Part shown: positions 24,735 through 36,335 of the stretch, in pieces
Numbering within the stretch: position 1 is the first letter of the stretch
How the letters are laid out: each line of letters opens with the position of its first letter
NCBI GenBank assembly: GCA_037074705.1
Contig: CM073592.1
Location: forward strand, 52,932,129 to 52,996,128
Reading direction: 5' to 3'
DNA from: Zhengitettix transpicula
Taxonomy: Eukaryota > Arthropoda > Insecta > Orthoptera > Tetrigidae
Length of the DNA: 64,000 nt
The notes under the pieces: model-generated
Seen by the model: the letters and a program-made list of their open reading frames with translations, nothing else
What the model was told of the DNA's origin: nothing
Databases searched by the model: none
Made by a program: the position numbers and the translations under genes

Positions 24735-24775
24735 AAGGCGATGACAGTTAATGTCATCGAAACGTCGCGCCTTCA
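24735..24775 (+). repeat. Stem-loop motif ending in GAAACGTCG
   Basis: GATGACA-GTTAA-TGTCATC (24740-24758) is a perfect 7-bp stem, followed directly by GAAACGTCGCGCC. Related motifs occur at 41838 (minus), 46405 (minus) and 56695 (plus). The downstream CCTTCATATTTT and CCTCGGTT also resemble the 46.4-kb copy. Probably the core of a mobile-element end. Confidence 0.55.
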
Positions 24776-25545
24776 TATTTTCCCTCGGTTATAAGCTTTT
24801 TTACACCAATAAAGACTGCATTCTGTATCAAATAAATAAATTATTTTGAAAATATTTAAATCCTAATTATCTAAAAATTGTTTCTGTATGAAATTAGAGA
24901 AATCTTATTAAAATAATATATATCTGAATTAAGATTGGAAATATAGGCAAAAATTTTACTATTAATTATAATTATAATTAAGATGAAAATCAATGGGTGA
25001 AAATTAAACCGGAGAAAGCTATAAAATCCGACTTGGTCAAAAACTTAAAAATCACTCAAGGAACAGACGAAATAATATCATAAGTACATCAATCAACGAT
25101 TAGAACATTTTATCGGCTGTTCGTTATCAGAAAAAAATCAGTAACAAGAACGTTTACTTGATTAAAAGCTAGCGAAGTGAAGTACATAATTTATTTATAA
25201 TTTACTTCAAAGAAAAGATGGAAACGAAATAAATAAAATAAATCATACATTGTGTGCAGTGATTATTTTTCTTAAACTAAGGGAAGTGAAGTGTTTAAGA
25301 GTATTTTTAAGAGTATTTTTAAATTTTAAGATTCTCTGAGGCATTATTTTTAAGTATTATACTTTTTATTTATATTAATTGTCGAAAATCTGCTACTATA
25401 TTCAATAAGATTGTAAGTCACGTACATCTAAAAAAAATTATTTGGCTGTTAATGGTCTAAAATGCTAATATAATTTACTTATATAAGAAGTTATTTCAGT
25501 GTTGATGTATTTTACAAGATAACCCATATACAGTTTCAATGCTTT
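24776..25545. other. AT-rich spacer, nothing recognised
   Basis: Low-complexity AT-rich sequence without supported features. Confidence 0.5.
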
Positions 25546-25765
25546 ATTCAAACGTGTTAGTCATTTTTTCAGTAGTTTTCGGCATAATATTTGGCCAGAA
25601 TCATCTGTAACTTCACTACTTTAAACACCAGAAACATTGCGGCTGAACCATAGAATCGTTTAGACGTTGAAATGATTTTGTTGTTTAAAGGAGTAAAGTT
25701 ACAGACGGTTATGGCCAAATATTAGGCCGAAAGCTACTGCAATTGTGACTGACGAATTTAAATAA
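25546..25765. repeat. Foldback (inverted-repeat) element
   Basis: The left arm (about 25546-25637) and right arm (about 25671-25765) are imperfect reverse complements around a 33-bp centre. Shared segments include AAGTTACAGA and GGCCAAATATTAGGCCGAAAG on the right arm and their inverse on the left. With arms of about 90 bp and no coding capacity this looks like a MITE or snap-back element. No clear target-site duplication was found. Confidence 0.7.
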
Positions 25766-26099
25766 AGTATTTAAATTGTCGAAAAATTGAGACTCTTTAA
25801 GGGTTGCTTCTTTAAAGTTTGTAGATACGCTAATATTGATGTTTTTATAGAGTTTAATTAATTATAAAATTATTTCAAGGTTTACCAAACTGTTAAAAAG
25901 ACAACTCTTACTTATTCATCAGAGTTAGACGAGTGATATCGCAATTCCCGCAATAATGTAATGAAAATAGACTTTTTTTGGAAGTTGTTTAGGGAATTAA
26001 TCAAATCACACAGAAATAATAATGCAGGAATTTCAGTCATGAATATTTTATTACGAAAATTCCCCAAAGCTAGTTTAAATCAACTGTTTATTTATTTGA

Positions 26100-26350
26100 G
26101 ACGGGTCCTTGAAGTCCTGGAGGACGCGTGTGGTTGGTATCGACGAATTGCGGACTTGGAGCTGGAAGGAGGCTGGAGAGCTGGGGGCGGTCTGAGAGGA
26201 GCCACTCCACGGGTCCTGATGAATGTCCATTGTTGCAGTCACATGCCTGGCGGCTGCTCGTTGAGCATCACTTTCTGTTACAGTCGTTAGGGATAAAAAG
26301 TGTCCCCTTGTTTGCTGCCGTACCGAAGCTTTTCACAGCGCCGCTCTAAT
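26100..26350. other. GC-richer island, unclassified
   Basis: A GC-rich patch with frames of 73-109 codons on the plus strand that start in AT-rich DNA and share no known motif. It could be regulatory, or an old repeat fragment. Confidence 0.2.
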
Positions 26351-26885
26351 ACGTTGTAGCTTTCAAACGTAGTAAAAAGCACAGTACAAGAGCTAAGCAG
26401 TTACACGGGGAGGGGAAGAGGGTAAGATGATCAAAGCACGACTATTGCGCTAATAGCAAAAGAAGTTCTTACAAAAAGTTCCATTTTTTTTCAACGGAAA
26501 TCAATTTTTTGGATAAAAAACATTATGCGTCTCCACTTAAATCTTCAAATGTAGCTAAAGATCCATTGAGATAAGTGACTTAAAACACTAGAATTATATT
26601 AAACGTTTTCTGCTTTAGGTGGAGTCAGAGTTAAAATATAAAATATGACACAAAATAAAATAGGAATTTCGTATTTCATCATCAAAGTGTATTTTAATAA
26701 CAACTGACTCGTTAAGCCCATTCTCGCTACTTGAATTTAATTTTTATTACTACAAGACGAGGCAATGCAATTTATAATTCTATAAGTTTCTTACTTAAAT
26801 ATAAATGGTGGGTATATAAAACACACCTAATTGTTACGTACAAGTTGAAGTTCGGGTGCGTAATAAAATTATAATATTTTTTTGG

Positions 26886-27345
26886 ACATGAAGGTAATCC
26901 ACATGGTGGCATCTCCTGTTTAATAGCATAGGAACGGATACGAAAGGGGAAGGATGCGGAAGAATAGAGGTAAGTAGCCATGGGTTAACTAGAGTCCCCG
27001 GGCTGTGGTTTAAGGACCCTACCCAGCATTTTCCTAAATGTGACGGAGGTCAAACCCTAGAAAACCATCATCAGGTAGGTCGGACATTTGATACTTGTCC
27101 CACGCACTTTCGATGGCGGGAGAGGGGTTTTCTGTGGAGATGCAGAATTATCTTCTCCGTGCCTCCATCAGTTTAGGAGGCAGCTGGCCGACTGTTCCAT
27201 TGGTAATAATGAACAACTCTTACCATATTCCCAAGGTATTTGACCCTGGTTCATACACCTCTCAAAACAGTCCGAGGTGCGTCGGCTAGTGGAAACCTTA
27301 CTTAAAAATTGAGAGAGAAGAAGGCACCCCAAAGGTAGAACATGA
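26886..27345 (-). repeat. R1 repeat, copy C (long)
   Basis: It shows the R1 landmarks in the order of copy A: GGTAATCCACATGGTGGCA, CCCCGGGCTGTGGTTTAAGG, GGAGGCAGCTGGCCGACTGT, and CTCTCAAAACAGTCCGAGG. A run of seven T immediately left of it corresponds to a 3' poly(A) on the minus strand. It faces copies D and E head to head. Confidence 0.75.
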
Positions 27346-27504
27346 AAGTGAAGAAGAATTCAAAGTATTAAAACAGCTTCTTTACATGTTTTATATGGGA
27401 TTTAATAGCATTTAAAAACATGATGTTTCGGTTTTTAATTATAAACAGCTTCAGGTGTTTCACGATTTATGTTGAGACAAATATTACATATGTAAAAGGT
27501 ATAA

Positions 27505-27990
27505 TTTTAGCGGCCAGAACCTTTCTGGAGTGACGGAGCGGGCTACTTTTCAGTTCTGGAACTAAGGTCCCCACAAGCCGAAGCACCTCGACCTGTTTGA
27601 GAAGTATATGTTCCGGGGTTGCAGACTTTGGGCGTACCGTAGGAATTATTCGCTGTTAGGATTGGGACAGTCGGCTAGCTGCCTCCTGAAGTCGTCGAGG
27701 CACAGAGAAGGAAATGATGCGTCCCCACAGAATACCTTTCTCGTCATCCAAAGGGCGGGTTGCATGTACCATAAGCCCAGCCTAGCTGATGCAGGTTTTA
27801 AATTTTTTGTCGTGAATCACTTTTTAGACGAATGCCGGGTAGGATCCTTAAACCATAGCCGACGGGCTGTAGTTAACTCTTGGCTACCTCACTCTACCCT
27901 TCCGCATCACCTCTTTAAAATCCTTTCCTATGCTATTAAAAGGGAGTTGCCACCACGTGGGTTACCCTCATGTAGCCTGTCACTCTAAAA
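27505..27990 (+). repeat. R1 repeat, copy D (long)
   Basis: This is the reverse complement of copy C over nearly the full length. The 3' end GTTACCCTCATGTAGCCTGT is followed by CACTCT and an A-run. A 126-codon plus frame (27608-27988) is open but is in a different frame from the one shared by copies A and E, so I regard it as incidental. With copy C it forms an inverted pair about 160 bp apart. Confidence 0.75.
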
Positions 27991-28712
27991 AATATATAAA
28001 ATTAAACTATTAAAATGAAAAGTAGAAAGCGTATCCATATATAGTTTCTCTAAACTATAATTAACTCATAAATTGTTTTGTTGAGTAAATGAGATAAGTG
28101 ACATACTTTTTTGTATCAGTGTACCAGGTTTTGAGCTTAAGCAATTTTTGTCTGATTTCAGAAATGTTAGATTGAAATGAGATAAAATATTCGGTTAATA
28201 TCATACGTATAAGGGTGTGGACGTGTACGACACTTACACAAAAATACCGACAATCCAGAAACGTTGGCGACAAAGGAAACGATGCAGTCTTTGTTTTTGT
28301 GTGGTGACCCATGTAACGGCAAAGCTCTGACGATTTAGTGTAGGAGCTTTGTCAAAGTCAAACAGACAGATTAGTCAAAGTCAAACAATTTTGTTTCCGG
28401 AAAGCTATCGTTCTAAATGACATAAAATATCTTTTTGTTACAAAAGTAGAGATAACCGTGGGACCGTTATTAATGCATCACAGGAAGTTTCTCAACAGAT
28501 AAATTATTCACACGAATTAGTATTAAGTGAACTTGGAATATGTTTGCAGTAATTCAGACAGGGCAAAACATCGGTTTCATTATAATGTAACTCATTCTGA
28601 TAAAATACAAAATTAAAATTACAATATTTACTTACTGAAGCTTGTATTGAAAATTTTCCAAAACTTGCAGCATCAATAAAAATAAACATTTATATATGTC
28701 TTATAACTGATA
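27991..28712. other. Spacer between R1 copies
   Basis: AT-rich; no feature supported. An 83-codon minus frame (28061-28312) is unrecognised. Confidence 0.45.
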
Positions 28713-28724
28713 ATTACGAATGAC

Positions 28725-29268
28725 AGAGGAAGCCTGCGAGAGGATTCTCTCGCAGGTAACCTGCGGAGGATGTTCTCTCGCAGGAGAGATACGAAGGGGC
28801 TATCTTTGGGGATGCCTTTTCCTCTCCGATTTTGAACTAAGTTTCCCAAAAGCCAAGGCACCTCGGACTGTTCTGAGAGGTGTATGTTCCGGGGTCACAG
28901 ACCTTGGGCATACGGTAAGAGTTGTCTCTATTCCCATTGGAATAGTCGGCCAGCTGCCTCCTAAACGGACCGAGGCACGGAGAAGGGAATGCTGCGTCCC
29001 CACAGCAAACTCCTCTCCCGCTATCGGAAGGGCGTGGGACAAGTACCCAATGCCCGACCTACCTGATGCAGGTTTTTCTAGGGTTTTCCTTGCATTTCTT
29101 TAGGCGAATGCCGGGTAGGATCCTTAAACTGTAGCCCGGGGGCCCTTGTTAACCCTTGGCTACTTTCCTCTACCATTCCGCAACCCCCCTTTCAAATTCC
29201 TTCCTATGCTATTAAAGGGGATTTGCCCATAGTGAATTACCCTCATGTAGCCTGTTGCCCTAAAAAAA
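28725..29268 (+). repeat. R1 repeat, copy E, with target-site duplication
   Basis: This is the best delimited copy. The left flank ATTACGAATGAC (28713-28724) and right flank ATTAGGAATGAC (29269-29280) match at 11 of 12 bases, and the element ends in an eight-base A-run before the right flank. It also carries extra 5' sequence with repeated CTCTCGCAGG motifs that other copies lack or have diverged. A 127-codon sense frame (28720-29103) includes IPIGIVGQLPPK, RRRECCVPTAN and AWDKYPMPDLPDAGF; part of it is shared with copy A. Confidence 0.8.
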
Positions 29269-29749
29269 ATTAGGAATGACGAACTTATTTACCATGATTT
29301 AATGGATAGGAGGGATTATATATTATAAACTTATGCTATGTTCAAAAATATTCTATTTTTTTAAGTTTTCTCAATGGAAATAGATCGATTTATTTTGTCA
29401 ACTATTCTTATGTTGCATTAGAAATCTTCTATTTTGTTAGTAACGTTATAATTTTGAAGCTGAGTTGGCCATCATCGCATTTATTGTCAAGTTATTAGTA
29501 TAATTTTTCTAGATATTTTATAATTATATTGTTACAAGAGAAATAAAAACACAGAGTTCTCTAACCCTTGTAAGTTACTAAACAATTAAAAAATTATTCT
29601 AATATTCCGCAGCGTATTCACAGACTTTAAAAATTACTCAGCTAAAAGGGAAAGAGATATTCATAAACGATATTATTTACATAGTAGCAGAAATTATAAG
29701 ACGCTTAAATGTTATATATAATATATTCAACGATATAATCGATTAATTG

Positions 29750-30388
29750 ATTTTTTTTGTTTGGATGGATCTTCAGTCCAAATGCATATTTTATTATATA
29801 AATTAATATGAAGTCTTGGAAATGGCATAGAAGGGACCCCTGCATTGGTCCTCTTTAATAATTTAGGTCAGCGGGCCAACGTCGTTTGAGTCTTCTGATG
29901 ACCTGGTGCTGGGCGAGCTCGTTTATCAACGGTTTTTGTGGGCAGAATTTTTTTAGTAGTTGTTTGTTTTTTTATCATAAATAACTATCGTTATTACTGG
30001 AATTTTAAGCTTTTCGTGTTCCACATATTTGGTTATATACCTCGGAACGTTGATTGTTATTCCTAGGATTTTGAATTGACATATTTGTATGATGGCACGG
30101 TTGGAACATTTGGCGCAAAACCTTAATTCCACTGCATAGGTCCCGATGGAGTTGTTGATAGTTGTATAGATCAGTTATTTATTGCCGAATGGTAAAGGTG
30201 TACGAGTAGCTAATAAAAGTGTCTGGTTGTTCTTTCTATGTGTTCATATTGTCTAAGTGTAATCCTAAATACATCATAGAGGTGGATAGACGTAACTCAT
30301 TGTTGTTTATGTGGATGGCACTGTTAATGTAAATGTTGAATGTCACTTGTTTTGATTTAGTTTCGTTTATTTTTATTTTCCTGAACTT
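29750..30388 (-). pseudogene. Jockey-type non-LTR retrotransposon, reverse transcriptase C-terminus remnant
   Basis: Read on the minus strand from 30388, the sequence encodes FRKIKINETKSKQVTF, then YLGLHLDN. After stops and frame changes come residues aligning with the rest of the domain (TYAVELRF, ITINVPRYITKYV), and it ends RRLKRRWPADLNY with a stop at 29855-29857. This is the order of the C-terminal part of jockey-like ORF2: KINxxKS, YLGLxLD, a WTYGxxLWG equivalent, and the terminal RRLKR. About 100 bp of 3' tail end in an A-run on the minus strand near 29750. It is 5'-truncated and inactive, and directly abuts R2. Confidence 0.75.
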
Positions 30389-30436
30389 AGAAACTTTTCT
30401 GATTGATTAAGGTTGGTTTGAGAATGTTGTGAAGCT

Positions 30437-31660
30437 ACTTTTATGTGGTTACTAGCTGGGTGCACGGCGTTTCCCGGGTTGTCATACATCTGTAACCCCA
30501 GAATTGACTCCAATCTCGGTTACTTTTGCGTTATTTTTATGTAACGCACCTCGTTCCCTGTTCCTTAATGTGCAATCCTCCAATGCCGATAGGGGTTGAA
30601 CCTGTTGACCCCGAAAAATTTTATTCGACGAATATATCGACTGTTTTAACATACTCGAAGATTTACACCGCTTCTGGTGTGGGTTAAACGAAAAGTATTC
30701 ATTCGACGCAAAAATAGGTGGGCTACATTGTTTGCAAATTTATACCTCCACCCAGCAGCCCGTGCGTAGACCAGGTTGTTATAATTAAACTCAGCGAACC
30801 CCGGGTATGACTCGAATCTGGATTGTTTTTGCGTTATTTTATGTAACGCCCCTCTACCCAAACCCCAAGCGTGCTCCTCTCCCATGCCGAATGGGTTTGA
30901 AATTATACTCAAACAACATCGGTAGAAATATTATCAATGTCATTGACCCTGGCTAATGGCTAATATCTGCCATTTGATATGTTTGAAATTTTCCACCCCG
31001 ACCACCCGCGCTTGGGGGAGTTAAACGGCAAGTTGAATGTCATAATTAAACTCAGTGACAACCATAACCCCGGATTAGACTCCAATCTCGATATTTTTGT
31101 GTTATTTTCATTAAGCGTGATGCGCTGCCAAGAACGAAAGGGGTTGAAATTATACGTAGAGAAATTTTATGAATCTCATTGATCCTGAAATATATTTATT
31201 CGACGCAAAAATCGGCCGGTTAACATGTTTGAAAATTTCTACCCCCGCCAACATCCACCCAGCCCCTCACACCCGCGCGTTTCCCAGGTTGTCATAAATA
31301 AACTCGGCGGTTTTCATAACTCCGAATTTGACTTGAATCTCGGTTGTTTTTCGGTTATTTTCACATAACTTCTCTACACCCCCTCTTTTATTGGTGCTTT
31401 ATAGGTTGAAATTATACAGCAAATACATCTGGATAGAAAGTATTCAACACCCCGAAAAGTAACTAATCAACGATAATATAAGCTGCTATAGCGTCTTTTT
31501 AAATTTCATCCCCGTTCACCCCTTGGGAGCTGCCTAATGCTTCGAAAGGATAAAAAGGCTGACAAAAATCTTCGCGGCTGTTTCAACGCAATCAGATGAA
31601 TGGTTTAGGAGCGCATGAGGGACACACAGATATATAGATATTCATTTTTATATTTGTAGA
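30437..31660 (+). repeat. R2 tandem-unit repeat array
   Basis: About four imperfect units follow one another. The landmark TTTGCGTTATTTT recurs near 30528, 30831, 31099 and 31352, giving steps of roughly 303, 268 and 253 bp. Each unit also carries a CCCGGGTTGTCATA-like segment, ACTCCAATCTCGG, ATGCCGAATGGGTTTG and ATTCGACGCAAAAATCGG. The left end has TTTCCCGGGTTGTCATA and the right end a GACACACAGATATATAGATA stretch, both common at the ends of insect non-autonomous elements. Frames inside are by-products. Confidence 0.75.
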
Positions 31661-33709
31661 GATTTTGAATCATTAATAGCCTACATTTGTGGAAAACGTA
31701 CTTGGTAAATCCAAAAGAAATAGTAGTTATAGAAAGGGTCCCAAACACATCCCTTAGGAGCTTCAGAGTGAATTGGGAGTAATTATGAGACCGCGTCTTG
31801 GACTCTAGTTCTAAATTTCGGGTTCGGTAGCATAAATATGCGGTAGGAGTAATTTTATTCTATGGTTAAGTCATTGACTAATGTCGAGTAGCACAGAGGT
31901 GCAATAGGATATTTACTCTATGGCGGTGTTTATGATTCTGTTATTAAACAATTATAAGGTAAGAGCAATTTATGATGTAAGCATAATTATTTTAGGGAAA
32001 TAATAACTAGCTCATAAATTTATTGCAAAAATATACATTTTTGCATAACTGTTTTTTCTCCATAGAATCTCCATATGAACAGAATAAAAAGGTGCTCCGT
32101 GAAACCGAATACATGGCACTATAAGCAAACAAACGAGATAGCACCTATTTTCGAGTGAATTCGATGTAGTTTACATCAATTTACAATAAATTATTATTAG
32201 TTTATTATATCAACGGAATTTGAATCAACTTTCAAATTAGAGTTAATATAAATATAATAAACAGAGCCATCTTTGGATTTCAAAGCATTTATTTTACTGA
32301 TTAATATAATTTACAAAATTCGGTCAATTATGCGAGTGAACGAATGTACCCTAGAATTGTCTGAAGTTTTGTTTGTAAGGAGAAAGATAAGCATCGGGGA
32401 CAGTGTTGACATTGACTCGCGTGTATAACGCCTTGTGGGATCACTTTCAGTAGTTCGTAACTTAAACGGATCCAGGCTCATATTAGTTCACAAAGTTTGT
32501 GCACGTTCAAGTCAATATGTTATGAAGTGTTGGAACAGGACGCTTAATGCTATATAGATGATGCTTACATGTTACGTCTCCCATGCGAAATTTTTCACTT
32601 GACGTGGGAAAAAGGAGACGAAAAATCTACTTATAAGTAATAGTAATTTTTATACAAAATTAGTACTCAATATAAAAAACTATTTCACTCACATTTTTGA
32701 AACAATTCTCTAATAAATAAAACTGCACAGTAATTAACACAAATGAATAATAATTACAACGTAAAGAGACAATTGTAGATTTTTAAAGAACTCGCCGTTT
32801 TCCAGTAAGATTTTTACCACTTAATTATCTAGCATATATGAAAAAATCAAATCAAAAACTTTGTTTATATTGATTTAGCAATGCTTTACGCAAAATTTAA
32901 TACGAATATATCTGCTTTTATGTACAATTATGATTAGATATATATTACTTACAATTCTATAATGTGCGTTTATTTATCTTAATTAACTTCTGTAGAAGAG
33001 CAAGTTACTTGAAATAATTAAAATAATTGATATTTGAAAATTTGTAGAATATATAGGATTCAGGATGACATTACGAAAGAATATAAAATATCTTCATAAG
33101 GAGCACTATGGTAAACCGTACAGGACACAAAATAGAAGCAGCAGAAGCTAGAAAAATTAGGCACCGATGTGAAATAGGATCCTAACAATAAATTCAAAAT
33201 TAGACAATTTAGTCTGCAGTGTATTTTATGCGGCAGACAAATGTCTAAATGGAGTAATAGTATTTTATTCTGCTGGGAACAATTTCTGAATGGGGTTCCA
33301 AACGGCTCTATTCAGCGTCAATTAAACCTTTTAATATATATAAATTGCTTACCAAAAATAATTAATCCAATTTCTTCTCTTACTCTGTTTTCAGATACCA
33401 ATAAAATACTAATAAGGAATATATACTGCATTTTACAAGACATAGCTATTACTGGATATAACTATTTACTGAATTGATCTCTAGCTTTTTAGTTAATTTT
33501 ATAAAATCATTTTATGTAATTTTCAACTATAAACGTAGCTCTGAATTCTGAAAAATAAGCCTTAAAAACATTAGAAAATTGTTAAGATCAAAGCTAAAAA
33601 TTCTTACTGAAATCTAAGAAACATAAATTGAATTATGTTTGGGTACCTATAACTACCGAGGTCATTTATGATAAAATAAAAAATCCATGACGTTGAAACC
33701 GCTCTATGG

Positions 33710-33710
<1 letters not shown>
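31661..33710. other. AT-rich spacer, nothing recognised
   Basis: No supported gene. A 78-codon plus frame (33241-33477) has no known motif. Confidence 0.45.

Positions 33711-33712
<2 letters not shown>

Positions 33713-33751
<39 letters not shown>
33713..33751. repeat. (TA)n microsatellite
   Basis: About 38 bp of TA dinucleotides. Confidence 0.95.
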
Positions 33752-33752
<1 letters not shown>

Positions 33753-34842
33753 CACTAACCAAAGTGTAGCACTTATTTTTATGTTATTTGACTATTTATT
33801 TATCTAATTATTATTAATTCGATTAGTCCTCGGTTAAGGAAATTAAATATACTGTAGAGACCACCAATGTGTAATGAAATGATTTTCTTACAAATTCTTC
33901 AATATTTGCTTTGTCATTGTAAACAACAGTCAGTGTGGCGTAAGTATGTTGTGTGCTAGAGACGTATTATTGTCGGCATATATTTGAGGTTGAAAGCGTG
34001 GAAGGGAACACAAGCTAGTCCGTAAAAGGAGGCCGGCTGATGATGGTCATTGAGTTGCGTAACGATAACCAGACGAAGGTGGTCGCATTCAGCCTAGGAT
34101 ATTAAGTGAAACAGTAAAGTGTATAGGCTGCACAATTATTCAAAAAAAGGACAATAATCAATTTTTATTAATATCCAGGACTGTAAATTAAAGTCGGCAG
34201 ATGCTTATAGGACAAAAAAGTTCTAGAACGATTGTTGGAGACGTGCCCGGAGGTCAGTTGACCGGAAATTTTAGAAAAGTGAACTAAAGTTATGAGCAAA
34301 TTTAGGTTTTGAACAGTGAATACCATGGCCTGTTAAATAAAATTTATTTTAAATAACTAGTGAAGTGTATAAGCAGTGTGTTATGAGAGCATCTCTGATA
34401 ATCTGGTATTTTAAAAAATCTTCCACTGTAAACATTAAATAATATTATTTTAAATTTGTGTAGATATCTCTGGATTTCAGATATTTTTATGTTGACGTTT
34501 TCTTGAATAATTATTTTTGTAACATTTTGGTTTTCATTTGATTTGGTGATAATTGCAAAATACTGTAACTATTAGAAGCGCAATAAGCAGCCCTCAAGAA
34601 TTAAACGCTGTGGAAATTAGTTAAAAGTTTATGTACAGAATCCAAACTAAATAGAAATTTGTATTAAATTTTTTATCTTTAAAAGTTGTTAAAATTCAGT
34701 TATACATCCCATTAATTATCCACATCGTGATGTCATTGTTAGTCTACCATTACAGGTTTTGGAATCTCTTCTTAAAATTATTTATCACATTAAATTGACA
34801 CTCCAACGTGAGCCTTTTTATTATTATATTAATTTGATTATT

Positions 34843-34845
<3 letters not shown>
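33752..34845. other. Spacer, nothing recognised
   Basis: AT-rich; a moderately balanced patch at 33900-34300 has no long frame on either strand. Confidence 0.45.

Positions 34846-34880
<35 letters not shown>
34846..34880. repeat. (TA)n microsatellite
   Basis: About 35 bp of TA dinucleotides. Confidence 0.95.
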
Positions 34881-34881
<1 letters not shown>

Positions 34882-35379
34882 CTCGAAGTAAAAAGTATAT
34901 TTATTCTCAACTTGTTATGATGTAAGGATTCGTAAACCGCCCATTCCAGATCTGTTCCCATAACGATAAACGATTCTCACTTCGGACTTCACCTTACCTC
35001 GAGCTATTAAAGACATCGTATCGCGCTCATAACACTTTTCAGGAAGCTACTGCGTGTTTTATCAGTTTGCGGCACTCGTCCAGAAAAAAACTTTCTATTA
35101 TTTGTATTATAATAAAGAATATCTTCCGACGAAGCTTCCTATTATTTTGCAGACGTTCTTCATAGTTATCTTTATTGCCTCGTTATTATAAACATCATCT
35201 ATACACGAACGATATTTTAACTGTTATATTTAATGAATGTTAAGGACTGAAAATGTTTTGGAGTAGAGCTTGTATGTTCTGGAAATTATTTCAATTTCAT
35301 GAAATAGTTTAATTCCCTTTTACATTTAGAAAGCTTTATACGTCATCGGTATGCTGCGCCAAGGAAAGGGGATGCAGAA

Positions 35380-35860
35380 ATGAATTAACCCTTCGCTTCA
35401 ATGTATTAACGGACGGACCTACGGTGCGACATATCAATGTGGCTGGAGAAATTAAAGAGCCTGCGGAACCAAAACATTGTCAAGTACTTGAATCAATGTA
35501 ATTAACAGTTACAGAATTTCTTCTCCGAGGTACGTGTAATTTATTGAATGATACATTAATTAGGAATTAATGCAGGGTGAGGAAAATTAATTAATTTCGT
35601 TGACAAAGCCCTTTCAGGATTGGAGGAGTCAGCCTGCCGTTGGTGCGAGCTGAATACAGTTCTGTGGACCCAGCTTTTAATATGTCACGCGCAAGCGCTC
35701 TGCGGCTATTCATTAAGATACAGTGTTTTAATCCCGCGCCGACAATTACTTGCACGTCGGAGCCGATTGTCAGGCAAGTGTGTGCTCTACAGCACGCTTG
35801 GGCAATTGAAAGTCTCCGCAAGGTAGCCATCGCCCATTACCATTTTCCTACCATTGCGTA
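35380..35860. promoter_or_regulatory. Non-coding island rich in homeodomain-type sites
   Basis: It contains the perfect 12-bp palindrome TCAAGTACTTGA (35480-35491), immediately followed by ATCAATGTAATTAACAG. Further TTAATTAGGAATTAATG and AATTAATTAATTTCG clusters follow, then a GC-richer part with GCGCAAGCGC. Short frames on both strands (35591-35861) overlap each other and show no family. Clustered TAATTA and ATCAAT cores suggest a developmental enhancer; this is inference. Confidence 0.3.
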
Positions 35861-36231
35861 ATTCCATCGAAATCTATATAAAATAAAATAATTATCTTGT
35901 TCATAATTTAAGTACATCATCTTTATATTTAATTTTCGGAAAGCAGGAAAAATTTTCAATATTTATGGCACAGTCCGCACTCGTTGCTAAACATGTTAAT
36001 CGACCAAAAAAATACCCCGCCTGTGAAATAACGATTATAATTTTGATTTGTAAATTAATTATGACGCCGAATTGTAATGATGGAAAGCAGAAACGTTGCA
36101 AATGCTCTCGAAGTGAATGAGACACGGATACGTTATTCACATTTTCAGGCAATATTTTTACCAAAGGCAGTTGTTAACATAAATCTCTCTAAAGCATCTG
36201 ATTTTATTTTTTTATTTTTGACGAGTAACGA

Positions 36232-36335
36232 GCTACATGTGGGTAATCCACATGGTACCAACTCTCTTCCAATAACATAAGAAGTGATTTTAATGGGGGA
36301 ATACGGAAGGGTAGAGGAATCTATCTACCTGCTAC
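36232..36335 (-). repeat. R1 repeat, copy F (short 3' end)
   Basis: Only about 100 bp of R1 remain: GGGTAATCCACATGGTACCA, AATAACATAAGAAGTGATTT, and ATACGGAAGGGTAGAGG. T-runs lie just to the left (36208-36220). It is the most 5'-truncated copy and has the same 3' end as the others. Confidence 0.65.

Noticed and set aside
24735..24775. Hammerhead ribozyme
   Set aside because: GATGA and GAAAC are present, but GATGA pairs with TCATC in the obvious fold and the CTGATGA core is incomplete; kept only as a test suggestion.
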